IMG/VR virus record: IMGVR_UViG_3300036806_000045
Span: 1 to 61,059 of that record
DNA: 61,059 nt
Strand: one strand, 5' to 3'
DNA from: a virus
The notes beneath the pieces are model-generated. The model was not told the origin of the DNA and searched no databases. It worked only from the letters and a program-made list of their open reading frames with translations. Both the position numbers and the translations under genes were made by a program. Position 1 is the stretch's first letter. Each line of letters begins with the position of its first letter. This document shows, piece after piece, positions 30,681-38,417 of the stretch.

Positions 30681-30711
30681 AAAAAAGGCCACCAGGTTTC
30701 CCCCGGTGGCC
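30681..30711 (-). terminator. Rho-independent terminator on the leftward late transcript
   Basis: Perfect 7-bp stem GGCCACC/GGTGGCC (30687-30693 with 30705-30711), 11-base loop, then six Ts on the minus strand (A-run 30681-30686). It lies after the peptidase-like gene and before the collagen-like fibre gene, so the last late genes are either read through or have their own promoter. Confidence 0.85.
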
Positions 30712-30736
30712 CGTCATCTCGGATTGTCCCCAGACA

Positions 30737-31477
30737 TCAGCCGGTGAACTCGTCCAGTTCGGCCCGTAGCGTGTCGGCATCGACGCCGCTGTTCTGTCGC
30801 CACGTGAGCGCATAGGCCTCGTCCACCCGCGCCCGCAGCCACGGCCATGTCGCAGGCTGGAACTGCCCCCACGTCACCAGCCGCACCGTGTCGCCGTCCT
30901 GGAGCCCCGTGTAGTCCCAGGCAACAAGGCAATGGCCACCAACCACGGCACCATCGTCCCGGCCGTCCTGCACGTCCCAGAGCGCCGCCATGTCCATGTC
31001 CCGCTCACGCAGCGTGACGCCGAGATAGGCATGGGACAGCCGGTCGATCGCGTGCGGAATGTTGGCCAGCGGCAGCGTGCCGAATAGGCCCACCAGCGGC
31101 ACCTGCTGGCCCACGTCGAAGCCCAGCGTTGCCTGCCGCGTCAGCACGTCGAGCATGACGGCGCCGTCCGTGGCCATCAGTTCGGCATCGGTGGCGCTCG
31201 GTCGGTTGATGCACGCAGCGTAGAAATCCACCACTAGGGCCGGTTGGATGACGGGCTGAAACCCCTGCTCGGCCCACGCCACCGCTGAGGCAGCGTTTGC
31301 CAAGCCGGCAGCGGTGCAGTCGGGGAGGCTGTCGTTCTGGTACAGCCCAGGCGAAAACGGTATCCCCGACCGGTCCACCACAGCGCGCGGTGGCGCGGCT
31401 GCGGCGAACCGATGCGCCGCCAGCGACGGTGCGCTGGCAACGCGGGCGGGATCGTGGGGAAGGCGGCCGAGCTTCAT
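30737..31477 (-). CDS. Papain-like cysteine peptidase fold protein
   Basis: A 246-residue protein. NDSLPDCTAAGLANAASAVA supplies a Cys at the head of a helix, and GGHCLVAWDYTGLQDGDTVRLVTWGQFQPATWPWLRARVDEAYAL supplies the His and the conserved Trp-Gly, matching the C1-peptidase layout. A peptidase beside lysis genes could act on host envelope or virion proteins; the active-site Asn/Gln are not certain. Confidence 0.65.
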   Translation of the reverse strand: MKLGRLPHDPARVASAPSLAAHRFAAAAPPRAVVDRSGIPFSPGLYQNDSLPDCTAAGLANAASAVAWAEQGFQPVIQPALVVDFYAACINRPSATDAELMATDGAVMLDVLTRQATLGFDVGQQVPLVGLFGTLPLANIPHAIDRLSHAYLGVTLRERDMDMAALWDVQDGRDDGAVVGGHCLVAWDYTGLQDGDTVRLVTWGQFQPATWPWLRARVDEAYALTWRQNSGVDADTLRAELDEFTG

Positions 31478-31484
31478 GGCTTAC

Positions 31485-31949
31485 CTACCGCGCAACCGCC
31501 TTGAGGGCGGCGCGCGCCTGGTCCGGTGTCATGGCGCCTCGCACGGCGGAGGCAGGAACCACGAAACCGACGGCTACCTCGATAATCGGCAGAAGGACCG
31601 CCGCGGCCTGGATAGCCGTGCTGAACGGCGCCGGGATGGGGAACGCAGCCAGCGCGTTGACGATGGTGTTCACGTCCGTCTCGACCTGCTTGACGATCGG
31701 CTGCGCCGCCGTGGTGCTGGCTGCGGACGACACCTGCGAGGCAAGCGATTGCAGGTCGGCCACCGCGGCGCCAACCGCTGCCATGGTGGCAGACGGAATG
31801 ATGTTCGCCGGCAGGTTCGGCAGCACGCCGAGCAGACCCGACGCAATCGTGGCAACGTCCTGTGCGACGGTGGCGAGCGCAGTGTTGCCGGTGACACAGC
31901 CTGCCAGCAGGAGTGCCGGCGTGGCGATGAGAAGGTGGCGGCGGTTCAT
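31485..31949 (-). CDS. Predicted lipoprotein, 154 residues
   Basis: ATG 31949 is preceded by AAAGGA. MNRRHLLIATPALLLAGC is a lipoprotein signal with lipobox LAGC. The mature part has long Ala/Val-rich helices (AAVGAAVADLQSLASQVSSAASTTAAQPIVKQVETDVNTIVNALAAFP) and a hydrophobic stretch near residue 120. Likely envelope-located and part of the lysis or host-envelope module. Confidence 0.7.
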   Translation of the reverse strand: MNRRHLLIATPALLLAGCVTGNTALATVAQDVATIASGLLGVLPNLPANIIPSATMAAVGAAVADLQSLASQVSSAASTTAAQPIVKQVETDVNTIVNALAAFPIPAPFSTAIQAAAVLLPIIEVAVGFVVPASAVRGAMTPDQARAALKAVAR

Positions 31950-31960
31950 GTGGTGTCCTT

Positions 31961-32086
31961 TCATGGACAGTCGGGATGGTAGACAGGATGCCGCGCCATC
32001 TCCTGGACGCAGCCGGGGTTGAGATAGCAGTCGGGGCAGATGCAGCCGGTCGTCAGCAGCGCGAGTAGGAGCGCTGCCAGCCTCAC
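31961..32086 (-). CDS. Small Cys-rich lipoprotein, 41 residues
   Basis: GTG 32086 overlaps the holin stop (GTGA). RLAALLLALLTTGC is a lipobox signal; the mature peptide has CICPDCYLNPGC and ends HPDCP. Size and place after the holin fit an outer-membrane lysis lipoprotein, a second Rz1-like candidate. Confidence 0.6.
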   Translation of the reverse strand: MRLAALLLALLTTGCICPDCYLNPGCVQEMARHPVYHPDCP

Positions 32087-32340
32087 GGCTTGGTCGGCGC
32101 CAGCAGCGCCGTCTTCGCTGCCGAGCCGCTGGATGAGCCGTAGTAGAATTGGATGACGGTCGTGACGTTCGACACGACGGCGCCGAGCATGATTGCCAGG
32201 GCGTTGTCGTTCTTTGCCCACCAGGCAACGCCGAGCCCGGCGGCAAATAGGGCCAGAGAGAAGAATGCAATACTTGGCTTGGCCCACGACGGCTCAGCCA
32301 TCGTGACTGGCGCTGGCGGCGTGGTGGTGGTCTCGCTCAT
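32083..32340 (-). CDS. Holin-like membrane protein
   Basis: An 85-residue protein with a polar N-terminus and two spans (IAFFSLALFAAGLGVAWWA and ALAIMLGAVVSNVTTVIQFYYG) ending with SSGSAAKTALL, the tail typical of small phage holins of this kind. It would permeabilise the inner membrane. Its start overlaps the endolysin stop. Confidence 0.75.
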   Translation of the reverse strand: MSETTTTPPAPVTMAEPSWAKPSIAFFSLALFAAGLGVAWWAKNDNALAIMLGAVVSNVTTVIQFYYGSSSGSAAKTALLAPTKP

Positions 32341-32906
32341 GGTTGCTCCGTTTCACGTGAAACATTGGACAGTTCTGCTGCATTAAGTTCGTCAGCAGAC
32401 ACATCGGGAAAGCCGCCAGCCGGCGCCGCATGTCCCGTCGCCGCCGCGAGGAACGCAGGCCAGCGCGCATCGCACAGGATCATGCCAGCCGCGATCTCAG
32501 CGATTGGCCACTGCGCCTGGTAGTCTTCCCAATGCGCGATCGCTTGGCACAGCGCCTGCCGGGTAGCCACGACGTGCACGTCAACATCAGCATCGAGCGC
32601 CAGACCGAGCTTTGCCGCGACGCCGGCGGCATAGGATGCGGTGGCGTTCTCGGAGGGTGGCGCGAATACGTCGATCATGGCGCCGACGCTGCGCAGGCCT
32701 CGATTATCGTGCGCATCAAGCAGCCACAGGCCGAGCGCTGCCCAGCCATCCGGCCGCGTGGCAAAGATCGCGAATGGACCGCCGGGGCCGTTGTCCACTG
32801 CCACCTGCCCAGGCCACGGAGGCGCACCGTGACGCGGACGCAGATCGCCGGGATTCCAGTTCCGCCAGGGGCGGTGGTGCGTCCAGGGGGCGACGGGATC
32901 GGTCAC
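32337..32906 (-). CDS. Endolysin-like muramidase (P5 structural-protein type)
   Basis: A 189-residue protein: RNWNPGDLRPRH...PWPGQVAVDNGPGGPFAIFATRPDGWAALGLWLLDAHDNRGLRSVGAMIDVFAPPSENATASYAAGVA, a well-known phage family annotated structural protein P5 and thought to act on peptidoglycan. It overlaps the holin and lies in the lysis block, favouring an endolysin role. The tail (ELNAAELSNVSRETEQP) is unstructured. Confidence 0.75.
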   Translation of the reverse strand: MTDPVAPWTHHRPWRNWNPGDLRPRHGAPPWPGQVAVDNGPGGPFAIFATRPDGWAALGLWLLDAHDNRGLRSVGAMIDVFAPPSENATASYAAGVAAKLGLALDADVDVHVVATRQALCQAIAHWEDYQAQWPIAEIAAGMILCDARWPAFLAAATGHAAPAGGFPDVSADELNAAELSNVSRETEQP

Positions 32907-33169
32907 GGCGCCACCAGCGCCAGCACGCGCTCCAGCCGCGCCCGGCAGACCTCAAGAGCGGAGGCCGTTTCAGACCTGGCAGTTTCAGTCTTCCTCGCCC
33001 ACTCGATCGCCGCCTCAAACGTGCGAGGCGCTGGCGGCACCGGCACCGCAGGCACAGCATGCGGGCACGACAGGAGATCAGCCGATATCTCAATGTGAGC
33101 CGCCGCCGGCGGCTCGACCACTGCCTGCGAACAGCAGGACAGCAGCATGATAGGCAGGAGGCGGATCAT
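32903..33169 (-). CDS. Lipoprotein spanin-like protein (Rz1-type candidate)
   Basis: MIRLLPIMLLSCCSQ has a lipobox (LLSC); the mature part is Pro-rich (PAVPVPPAPRT) and then helical (TARSETASALEVCRARLERVLAL), as in o-spanins. Start and stop overlap its neighbours, and it follows a membrane-anchored coiled-coil protein, the standard i-/o-spanin pairing. Confidence 0.65.
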   Translation of the reverse strand: MIRLLPIMLLSCCSQAVVEPPAAAHIEISADLLSCPHAVPAVPVPPAPRTFEAAIEWARKTETARSETASALEVCRARLERVLALVAP

Positions 33170-33543
33170 TTGTGCCCCGTCAGTTGCGCGCGGGATGCGG
33201 CGTCGATGCCGTCCACGCGCACGGCCATGCCAGCTTCCAGTTGCTCGAGCGCCCGAATACGCGCGTCGTAGGCATCCATGCGGCCAGCTTCTTCGGACAG
33301 CCGCCGCACGATATCCTGCATCTGGTCCATGCGCGGCCCGTGGTCGATCTTGTCGCTGAGCGCGCCGATGGACATTTGCATCTGGTCGAGCTGCTTCTGG
33401 AATTGCCCGACGGTCGCAGCGTCATGCCCAAGCACACCGCCTGCGCCGAACACATTCTGTCCCACGCTCAATAGCAGCATGAGCACGGTCCCGATCGAGA
33501 CCACCCACGCGCTGGTATCCATCTGCCGCAGTCGTTCAACCAT
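33166..33543 (-). CDS. Membrane-anchored coiled-coil protein (i-spanin candidate)
   Basis: From ATG 33543: a single N-terminal span (WVVSIGTVLMLLLSVGQNVFG) followed by about 80 residues of coiled coil (VGQFQKQLDQMQMSIGALSDKID...MDQMQDIVRRLSEEAGRMDAYDARIRALEQLE). This is inner-membrane spanin architecture and overlaps the lipoprotein gene. Some tail-region DUF2730-like proteins look similar. Confidence 0.6.
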   Translation of the reverse strand: MVERLRQMDTSAWVVSIGTVLMLLLSVGQNVFGAGGVLGHDAATVGQFQKQLDQMQMSIGALSDKIDHGPRMDQMQDIVRRLSEEAGRMDAYDARIRALEQLEAGMAVRVDGIDAASRAQLTGHK

Positions 33544-33693
33544 CGACGTTCCAGTTCCGAACCGAGGGTGGCAAAGCAGAAGCGTGTGCATGCGGATATC
33601 CTCCGCGCCGCCCTATGTGAGCGGCGTCACTGTGTCGGCTTGCGTTTCGTGACATCCTTTCTCACCCGTGGCTGTTGATGCAGTCATGGGACT

Positions 33694-33746
33694 TGGACCG
33701 TGAGGTCCGGGGGAGAGGGATCGGGCCGTCCAACCGGCTCGGTCCC
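33694..33746. other. Tandem hairpins in a late intergenic gap
   Basis: The gap 33544-33754 has no gene. It holds hairpin GGACC-gtga-GGTCC (33695-33708) and a 12-bp stem pairing 33717-33728 with 33735-33746 (two G-T wobbles, 6-base loop). No T tract follows, so this is more likely an RNA structure or processing site than a terminator. Confidence 0.4.
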
Positions 33747-33754
33747 TCGCTGGA

Positions 33755-34006
33755 TTACTTCCCGTCTGAATCAGATGACTTCGGCGGATCGACCGGCTTC
33801 GGAGCCTGCGCTGCTCGCTGTGCCGCCTGGGCCGCGTCGATGATCTGCTTGGCCAGGAGCGCGCCCTCGTTATGGCTCCCGCCGTTCTGCAGGAACGCCA
33901 TTGTAGCGCCGAGCACGTCAGCCGGCACGGGCACGGTCTGCGGCGGCTGCTGGGCGTGGGCGAGCATCGGCGCCACCAGGGCGGCGGCTAGGATCAGGCG
34001 GCGCAT
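33755..34006 (-). CDS. Small secreted protein, 83 residues
   Basis: ATG 34006 with AAGGA upstream. MRRLILAAALVAPMLAHAQ is a signal peptide with AHA cleavage; mature chain is helical (ADVLGATMAFLQNGG...LLAKQIIDAAQAAQRAAQ) with a Pro/Lys/Asp tail. A periplasmic late protein of unknown role. Confidence 0.7.
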   Translation of the reverse strand: MRRLILAAALVAPMLAHAQQPPQTVPVPADVLGATMAFLQNGGSHNEGALLAKQIIDAAQAAQRAAQAPKPVDPPKSSDSDGK

Positions 34007-34135
34007 AGGGGATTCCTTGACTTCGTGGCATGATCTGACGATGAGTGCCGACGGCGGGATAGGTTGATCCCCGAACGTCCGGCACCACACCGGGCTTCCC
34101 GCCGCAACCTTGTGGGCACCAGTGGAGGTGTTTCA

Positions 34136-34999
34136 ATGACCAAACTACATCTTTCCGAGGCGTTCCCTGGCGAGCGAGTCACTGAGGAAATTTACCCCAA
34201 ACTGCTGGAATGGCTCGGAAGTCCCAGCATAACCGTTACTCTTATCCCTGGCCGGTGTGGCAGCACATTCCTTGCCGATATCGTCCGTGGTACGGGCATC
34301 TGTGGCACCGGCGATGAGACATTCAACGAAATACCGCGGGATGCGTGGATCAAGACAGCGCCTCAACTGCTATGGGCGTTCGCACAAGCTCTGAAACGAG
34401 CCAAGCTCGGGGGCGTTTCATGGTTTCAGATCGCGCCGCACAGGTTTGACGCTCTCTCTGATGTCATAGACAGTTCAATATTGCGCCAGTGGCGTTACAC
34501 GACGCTGTTGCGTCGCGACATCTTGGCGCAGGCAATCTCTTACGTTTATGCGACAGAATCCGGGGTATGGCATTCCTCGCAACATGGCCAGGATTCCAAC
34601 ATCAATATAACAGTCGGCGCCGCAGTCGCTCTGGTAGTCGAATGGGTGCAGGCAATCACTGAGGCCGAGACGGCTATCGATCACATCATCCATCACTTCG
34701 CGAGCGCGCCGCCGTTGGCTCAGTTCTACGAGGATATCGTTGCTTCGCCCTACGAGGAGTTGGGCCGGTTCCTGCGATTCAACGGAGTGCGGTATAACCC
34801 AGCTGACATCGCGATGGGCGAAACGTCCCTAAAACTGCGCAAGTCGGGCGCCATGGCACTTTACGACGAATGTTGCACTCGTCATCCGTGGGTGGAAAAG
34901 CTGGTGCAGACTAGAAAGACCGTCAAGGCTCCACGTCCTAGGCTCTGCGTGAGCAATCCGATCTTCCTGAGCGAGACGGCACTGGAGTGGCTGTCCTAG
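34136..34999 (+). CDS. Stf0-type sulfotransferase
   Basis: A 287-residue enzyme that would transfer sulfate from PAPS to a sugar. IPGRCGSTFLADIV (37-50) is the 5'-phosphosulfate loop; DETFNE follows; LLRRDILAQAISY (124-136) is the 3'-phosphate site, followed by YATESGVWHS as in trehalose 2-sulfotransferase Stf0. GGAGG lies seven bases before ATG 34136. It is the only plus-strand gene inside the late block, the position of a moron expressed from the prophage. Acceptor unknown, probably a surface or envelope sugar. Confidence 0.85.
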   Translation: MTKLHLSEAFPGERVTEEIYPKLLEWLGSPSITVTLIPGRCGSTFLADIVRGTGICGTGDETFNEIPRDAWIKTAPQLLWAFAQALKRAKLGGVSWFQIAPHRFDALSDVIDSSILRQWRYTTLLRRDILAQAISYVYATESGVWHSSQHGQDSNINITVGAAVALVVEWVQAITEAETAIDHIIHHFASAPPLAQFYEDIVASPYEELGRFLRFNGVRYNPADIAMGETSLKLRKSGAMALYDECCTRHPWVEKLVQTRKTVKAPRPRLCVSNPIFLSETALEWLS

Positions 35000-37962
35000 T
35001 CAAAAGCGTAGACATCACAGGCGTTGAATGATGCGGATGCCGATATGTTCGCGTCAGTCAGAGCCGTGTCGGCATTGGTAATTCCGGTGAACAGCGCCAT
35101 AAGCGACTGCCCCTTATTGATTTGCATTACCGGCGGCTTCGTCAGGCTAGAAAAATTGGATGCGCTGGACATAGCGATAGGCTGTGCGAATCCCAGCGTG
35201 TTGCTGGCCGCGACCGGCATGCCCGTCACAGTTATGACTCCTGCCGATACGCCCGACTTACCCGATATCACCACCCGAAGACAGGCTCTGAGATTCTTAC
35301 CCTGCCAGTAGTAGCTGCCGATATTGGTCTCGGTCCAACCTGTCGATGATCCGTTGCTGTTCATCACCGGCGTCCAGGAGTACGGCGCTGAGTCGTATAT
35401 CGTATTATTGGACGAACCAGACAGATTGTACGTTCCGCTGCTCCCTGCCTGAAACTGATTATCAGATACGTAATTGTTCGTGCTTCTCAGCACTAGCGCA
35501 TATGTGTGCCCGCTGACGTTGGTCATGCGAGTGCCGGAGATCCTGAAGTTGGTGACCCCTGTATCAGCCGTGATGGCAGCCCCCGTCAGCGTCGCGGTGT
35601 CGATCGTCCAATTCTGTAAGGTCACATTGCTTGGCGTTCCGCCGACATCCCCCGCCGATGTGATCGACACAATCTGCGTGCCGTTGATGTTATAACAGTG
35701 AATGTTCCTGACGAGGATGTTGGTCCCGCTGCCAGAAATCTTCATGCAGTTCGCGGCAACGCCCGTTCCATCAATATCCTCGTTCTCAATCAGGACATTT
35801 GACGCACCGGAGTTGGCAAAGTTCAGTCCCTGTATCCAGATCGGTGTAAAGCTCCCAGAGGTCAGCACTGTTGTCTGGTTGTTCGCTATCGTGACGTGGT
35901 TTGCGTATCCGGCACCGGTCTCGATGCTCCCGGTGACAAGCGTACTGAACCCCCTAGCCACCGTAACTGTGCAATGATTCCCAAGAATGTGCAGATGCGT
36001 CGGATGGTTCCAATTATCCCAGCAGGCATTCTGCATGTTGTACGCGACGTTATTCGTCGCCCACGTGTCATCACTTCCGATGAATGCCACGCAATCAGAA
36101 CCGGCATTGCAGTAGTTCTTATCGGCCCATGCGCGCTGCACTGACATGAACGCAATGTGCTTTGAGACCGTGGCGCTATTGGTGGCAGAGTCGAATGAGC
36201 AGCCTTCCACCCGAAGATCATGGTCCGTTATTGTCGTCGCGGTGTTGTTAACGTTGGTGATTGTAGAGCCAACCACAATCGTCAGCGTATCCGCTGTGAC
36301 CGATGTAGTCGTGGCGATATCGAGCGTTATGCTGCCGGCCCCTATATTAATCGACGCTATCCGATTGTTGTTCGGGAAGTTAGCTGTGATGCCCGATCCC
36401 TGGACCGCCTGTCCTACGATCAGTTTAGCGATGTCGGCCGGCGAAATTCCGTCAACCGTAGTGCTGGAGTGCGTGTTCCCGGTGATGGTGAATGGCGCCG
36501 CTGGTTGAAGAATGGCGCCGCCTGCGCACGAAACCGTTGTGCCGGATTTCATCAGAAGGTTCGCGCCGATCGCGTAGGTCCCGGCGGGAATCCTAATTGT
36601 TCCGCCGCTAGATGGCACCGAGTTGAGGACGGCCTGAAGATTGGCCGTGTCGGTGGCAACCACACCAACCGCAACGGGAGCTTCCGTGATGGACACCAAC
36701 GTCTGAGGAGCGCCCCAGGTGTTCACGCCATTCAGCAGCGGCACAGTCCCGCCCGATGCGCCCGTGTTCTTCCCCGCCGCCGTGCCGAACGCCACGCCGC
36801 CGAAGCTCGATACCGTCAGCGCTCCGGTGTTCGCCAGGGTGGCGTCGCCGCTGATCGCGACGGATGCCGCGACATTGGACCCGTTGCCGACGTACAGGTT
36901 GCCGGATGTCAGCGCCGGCATCTGCGCGGTGGTGACGATGCCGGAGATGTCCGTGAACGCAGGCTGCGACAGCGACGGAACGCCCAACGTCGAGATCGAG
37001 GCAATCCACTGGTGCGATACCGATGCCGCGCTTTGCACACCGCCGAGCGTTGTGGCGGACGGGTTCGGCAACTGCGCCGCCGCAACCGATCCCGATATGT
37101 CAGAGAATGCGGGCTGTGCGAGGGCCGGTACGCCGCTGGTGGAGATCGAGGTAAGCCACTGGTGGCTGACGACCGCCGCGCTTTGGACTCCTCCCAGGGA
37201 CACCGCTGACGGGTTCGGCAGCCGTGCAGCAGGCAATGTGCCCGACGATATGTTCGACGCGCTGGTGGTGTCCGTGGTCGCACTGGCGGCCAGGCCGGAA
37301 ATGTCCGCTGCAGATGGCTGTGCGAGCGCCGGTACGCCCAGTGTGGAGATCGAAGTGACGAACTGGTGCGAGACAGCCCCAACCGCCTGGACGCCGCCTA
37401 GCGTGCCCGTGGTAGGGTTGGGGAGGCGTGCGGCGCCGAGCGTGCCGGACGTGATCACGCCAGCATCCAGCGAGACCGGAGCGGCCGAGGTCGCGGAGAG
37501 AATGCCGCCCGAAAGGGACAATCCGGCGCCCACAGACACGCCGCCCAACGCGCTCCCATTGCCGCTGAGAAGAGCCGCGGTCGGGATGCTGACCGCAAAT
37601 CCCGAGAATCGCGAATCATTGCCGGCGGCCACCGTGCCGACCGTCGTGCCGAACAGTACCTTCAGACCGTTCACGTCGTTGGTCAGACCAGTGCCTGGCG
37701 TGTTCACCGTCAGCAGGTTGAACGTGCCGTTGGCAGGAACCGCGGATCCGATCGGCACACCGTCGATGAAGCCGCCGGTGATCAGGACGTTGTTTGCGGG
37801 CTGCGTGGCAATCGTGCCGAGGCCGAGATTCGTCCTGGCCTGGCCGATATTCGTCAGATCGAGGAGGTTGTTCTGACGCTGCATAGGCCCGGTCTGGGCG
37901 TGCGCGAACCCGCACAGCAGCCCAAACGCCAGAACGGCACGGCGAATCAGATGCTGCGCCAT
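34996..37962 (-). CDS. Tailspike with beta-helix depolymerase domain and signal-like N-terminus
   Basis: A 988-residue protein. MAQHLIRRAVLAFGLLCGFAHAQ reads as a cleavable Sec signal, odd for a tail component. Three 44-residue repeats (about 180-223, 248-291, 298-341; core LPNPSATTLGGVQSA and SHQWIASISTLGVP) follow. From about 438 (DTANLQAVLNSVPSSGGTIRIPAGTY) a pectate-lyase-type right-handed beta-helix begins, and a beta-rich trimer-type C-terminus ends the chain. Likely degrades host capsular or exopolysaccharide. Confidence 0.82.
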   Translation of the reverse strand: MAQHLIRRAVLAFGLLCGFAHAQTGPMQRQNNLLDLTNIGQARTNLGLGTIATQPANNVLITGGFIDGVPIGSAVPANGTFNLLTVNTPGTGLTNDVNGLKVLFGTTVGTVAAGNDSRFSGFAVSIPTAALLSGNGSALGGVSVGAGLSLSGGILSATSAAPVSLDAGVITSGTLGAARLPNPTTGTLGGVQAVGAVSHQFVTSISTLGVPALAQPSAADISGLAASATTDTTSASNISSGTLPAARLPNPSAVSLGGVQSAAVVSHQWLTSISTSGVPALAQPAFSDISGSVAAAQLPNPSATTLGGVQSAASVSHQWIASISTLGVPSLSQPAFTDISGIVTTAQMPALTSGNLYVGNGSNVAASVAISGDATLANTGALTVSSFGGVAFGTAAGKNTGASGGTVPLLNGVNTWGAPQTLVSITEAPVAVGVVATDTANLQAVLNSVPSSGGTIRIPAGTYAIGANLLMKSGTTVSCAGGAILQPAAPFTITGNTHSSTTVDGISPADIAKLIVGQAVQGSGITANFPNNNRIASINIGAGSITLDIATTTSVTADTLTIVVGSTITNVNNTATTITDHDLRVEGCSFDSATNSATVSKHIAFMSVQRAWADKNYCNAGSDCVAFIGSDDTWATNNVAYNMQNACWDNWNHPTHLHILGNHCTVTVARGFSTLVTGSIETGAGYANHVTIANNQTTVLTSGSFTPIWIQGLNFANSGASNVLIENEDIDGTGVAANCMKISGSGTNILVRNIHCYNINGTQIVSITSAGDVGGTPSNVTLQNWTIDTATLTGAAITADTGVTNFRISGTRMTNVSGHTYALVLRSTNNYVSDNQFQAGSSGTYNLSGSSNNTIYDSAPYSWTPVMNSNGSSTGWTETNIGSYYWQGKNLRACLRVVISGKSGVSAGVITVTGMPVAASNTLGFAQPIAMSSASNFSSLTKPPVMQINKGQSLMALFTGITNADTALTDANISASASFNACDVYAFD

Positions 37963-38417
37963 AGCGTCGCCGAAACCTGGAGATATTCAGGATTGCCGAT
38001 GTTCACCACCGAGTCGGCGACGTTGGTGCCCAGGTTTTCGATCTGCGCGCCCACTGGCGGATAGACATTGATGGTCACGCCAGTGCGGTTCAGCGGTTTG
38101 ATCGATCCCGTGAAGCTCCCATCGGTCGGGGGAGTGAGGATCACGCCGCCGGTGCCGCTGGCGATGAGGGAAATCGGAGCGGAAATCGGCGTAGCGGTGC
38201 CCTGATTATTGCCGGCCGCCGCATAGGTGACGAATCGCTTGGCGATGGCGAGCAACTGACCGATCAGCGCGCGATAAGGCAGGTTACTCGGCGGCGTAGC
38301 GGATGATGTGAACTGCGAAATGACCGCGGTATCTGTCGCGTTGACCTGCGTCGCTGGAACGCCGGCGCCGCCAACTTCCGGCAGACTGTCCCAGCCGACC
38401 CCACCTGATCCTGACAT
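37947..38417 (-). CDS. Fibre-region structural protein, 156 residues
   Basis: Starts one base after the upstream stop and overlaps the tailspike start. Gly-rich N-terminus (SGSGGVGWDSLPEVGGAG), QVNATDTAVISQFTSSATPPSNLPYRALIGQLLAIAKRFVTYA, then a small beta domain (NRTGVTINVYPPVGAQIENLG...YLQVSATLWR) like phage fibre base domains. Probably links spike to baseplate. Confidence 0.65.
   Translation of the reverse strand: MSGSGGVGWDSLPEVGGAGVPATQVNATDTAVISQFTSSATPPSNLPYRALIGQLLAIAKRFVTYAAAGNNQGTATPISAPISLIASGTGGVILTPPTDGSFTGSIKPLNRTGVTINVYPPVGAQIENLGTNVADSVVNIGNPEYLQVSATLWRSI

Noticed and set aside
36719-37876. A 385-residue plus-strand ORF (and 36220-37209)
   Set aside because: Antisense to the tailspike repeats; its own repeats are shadows of the 44-residue units.
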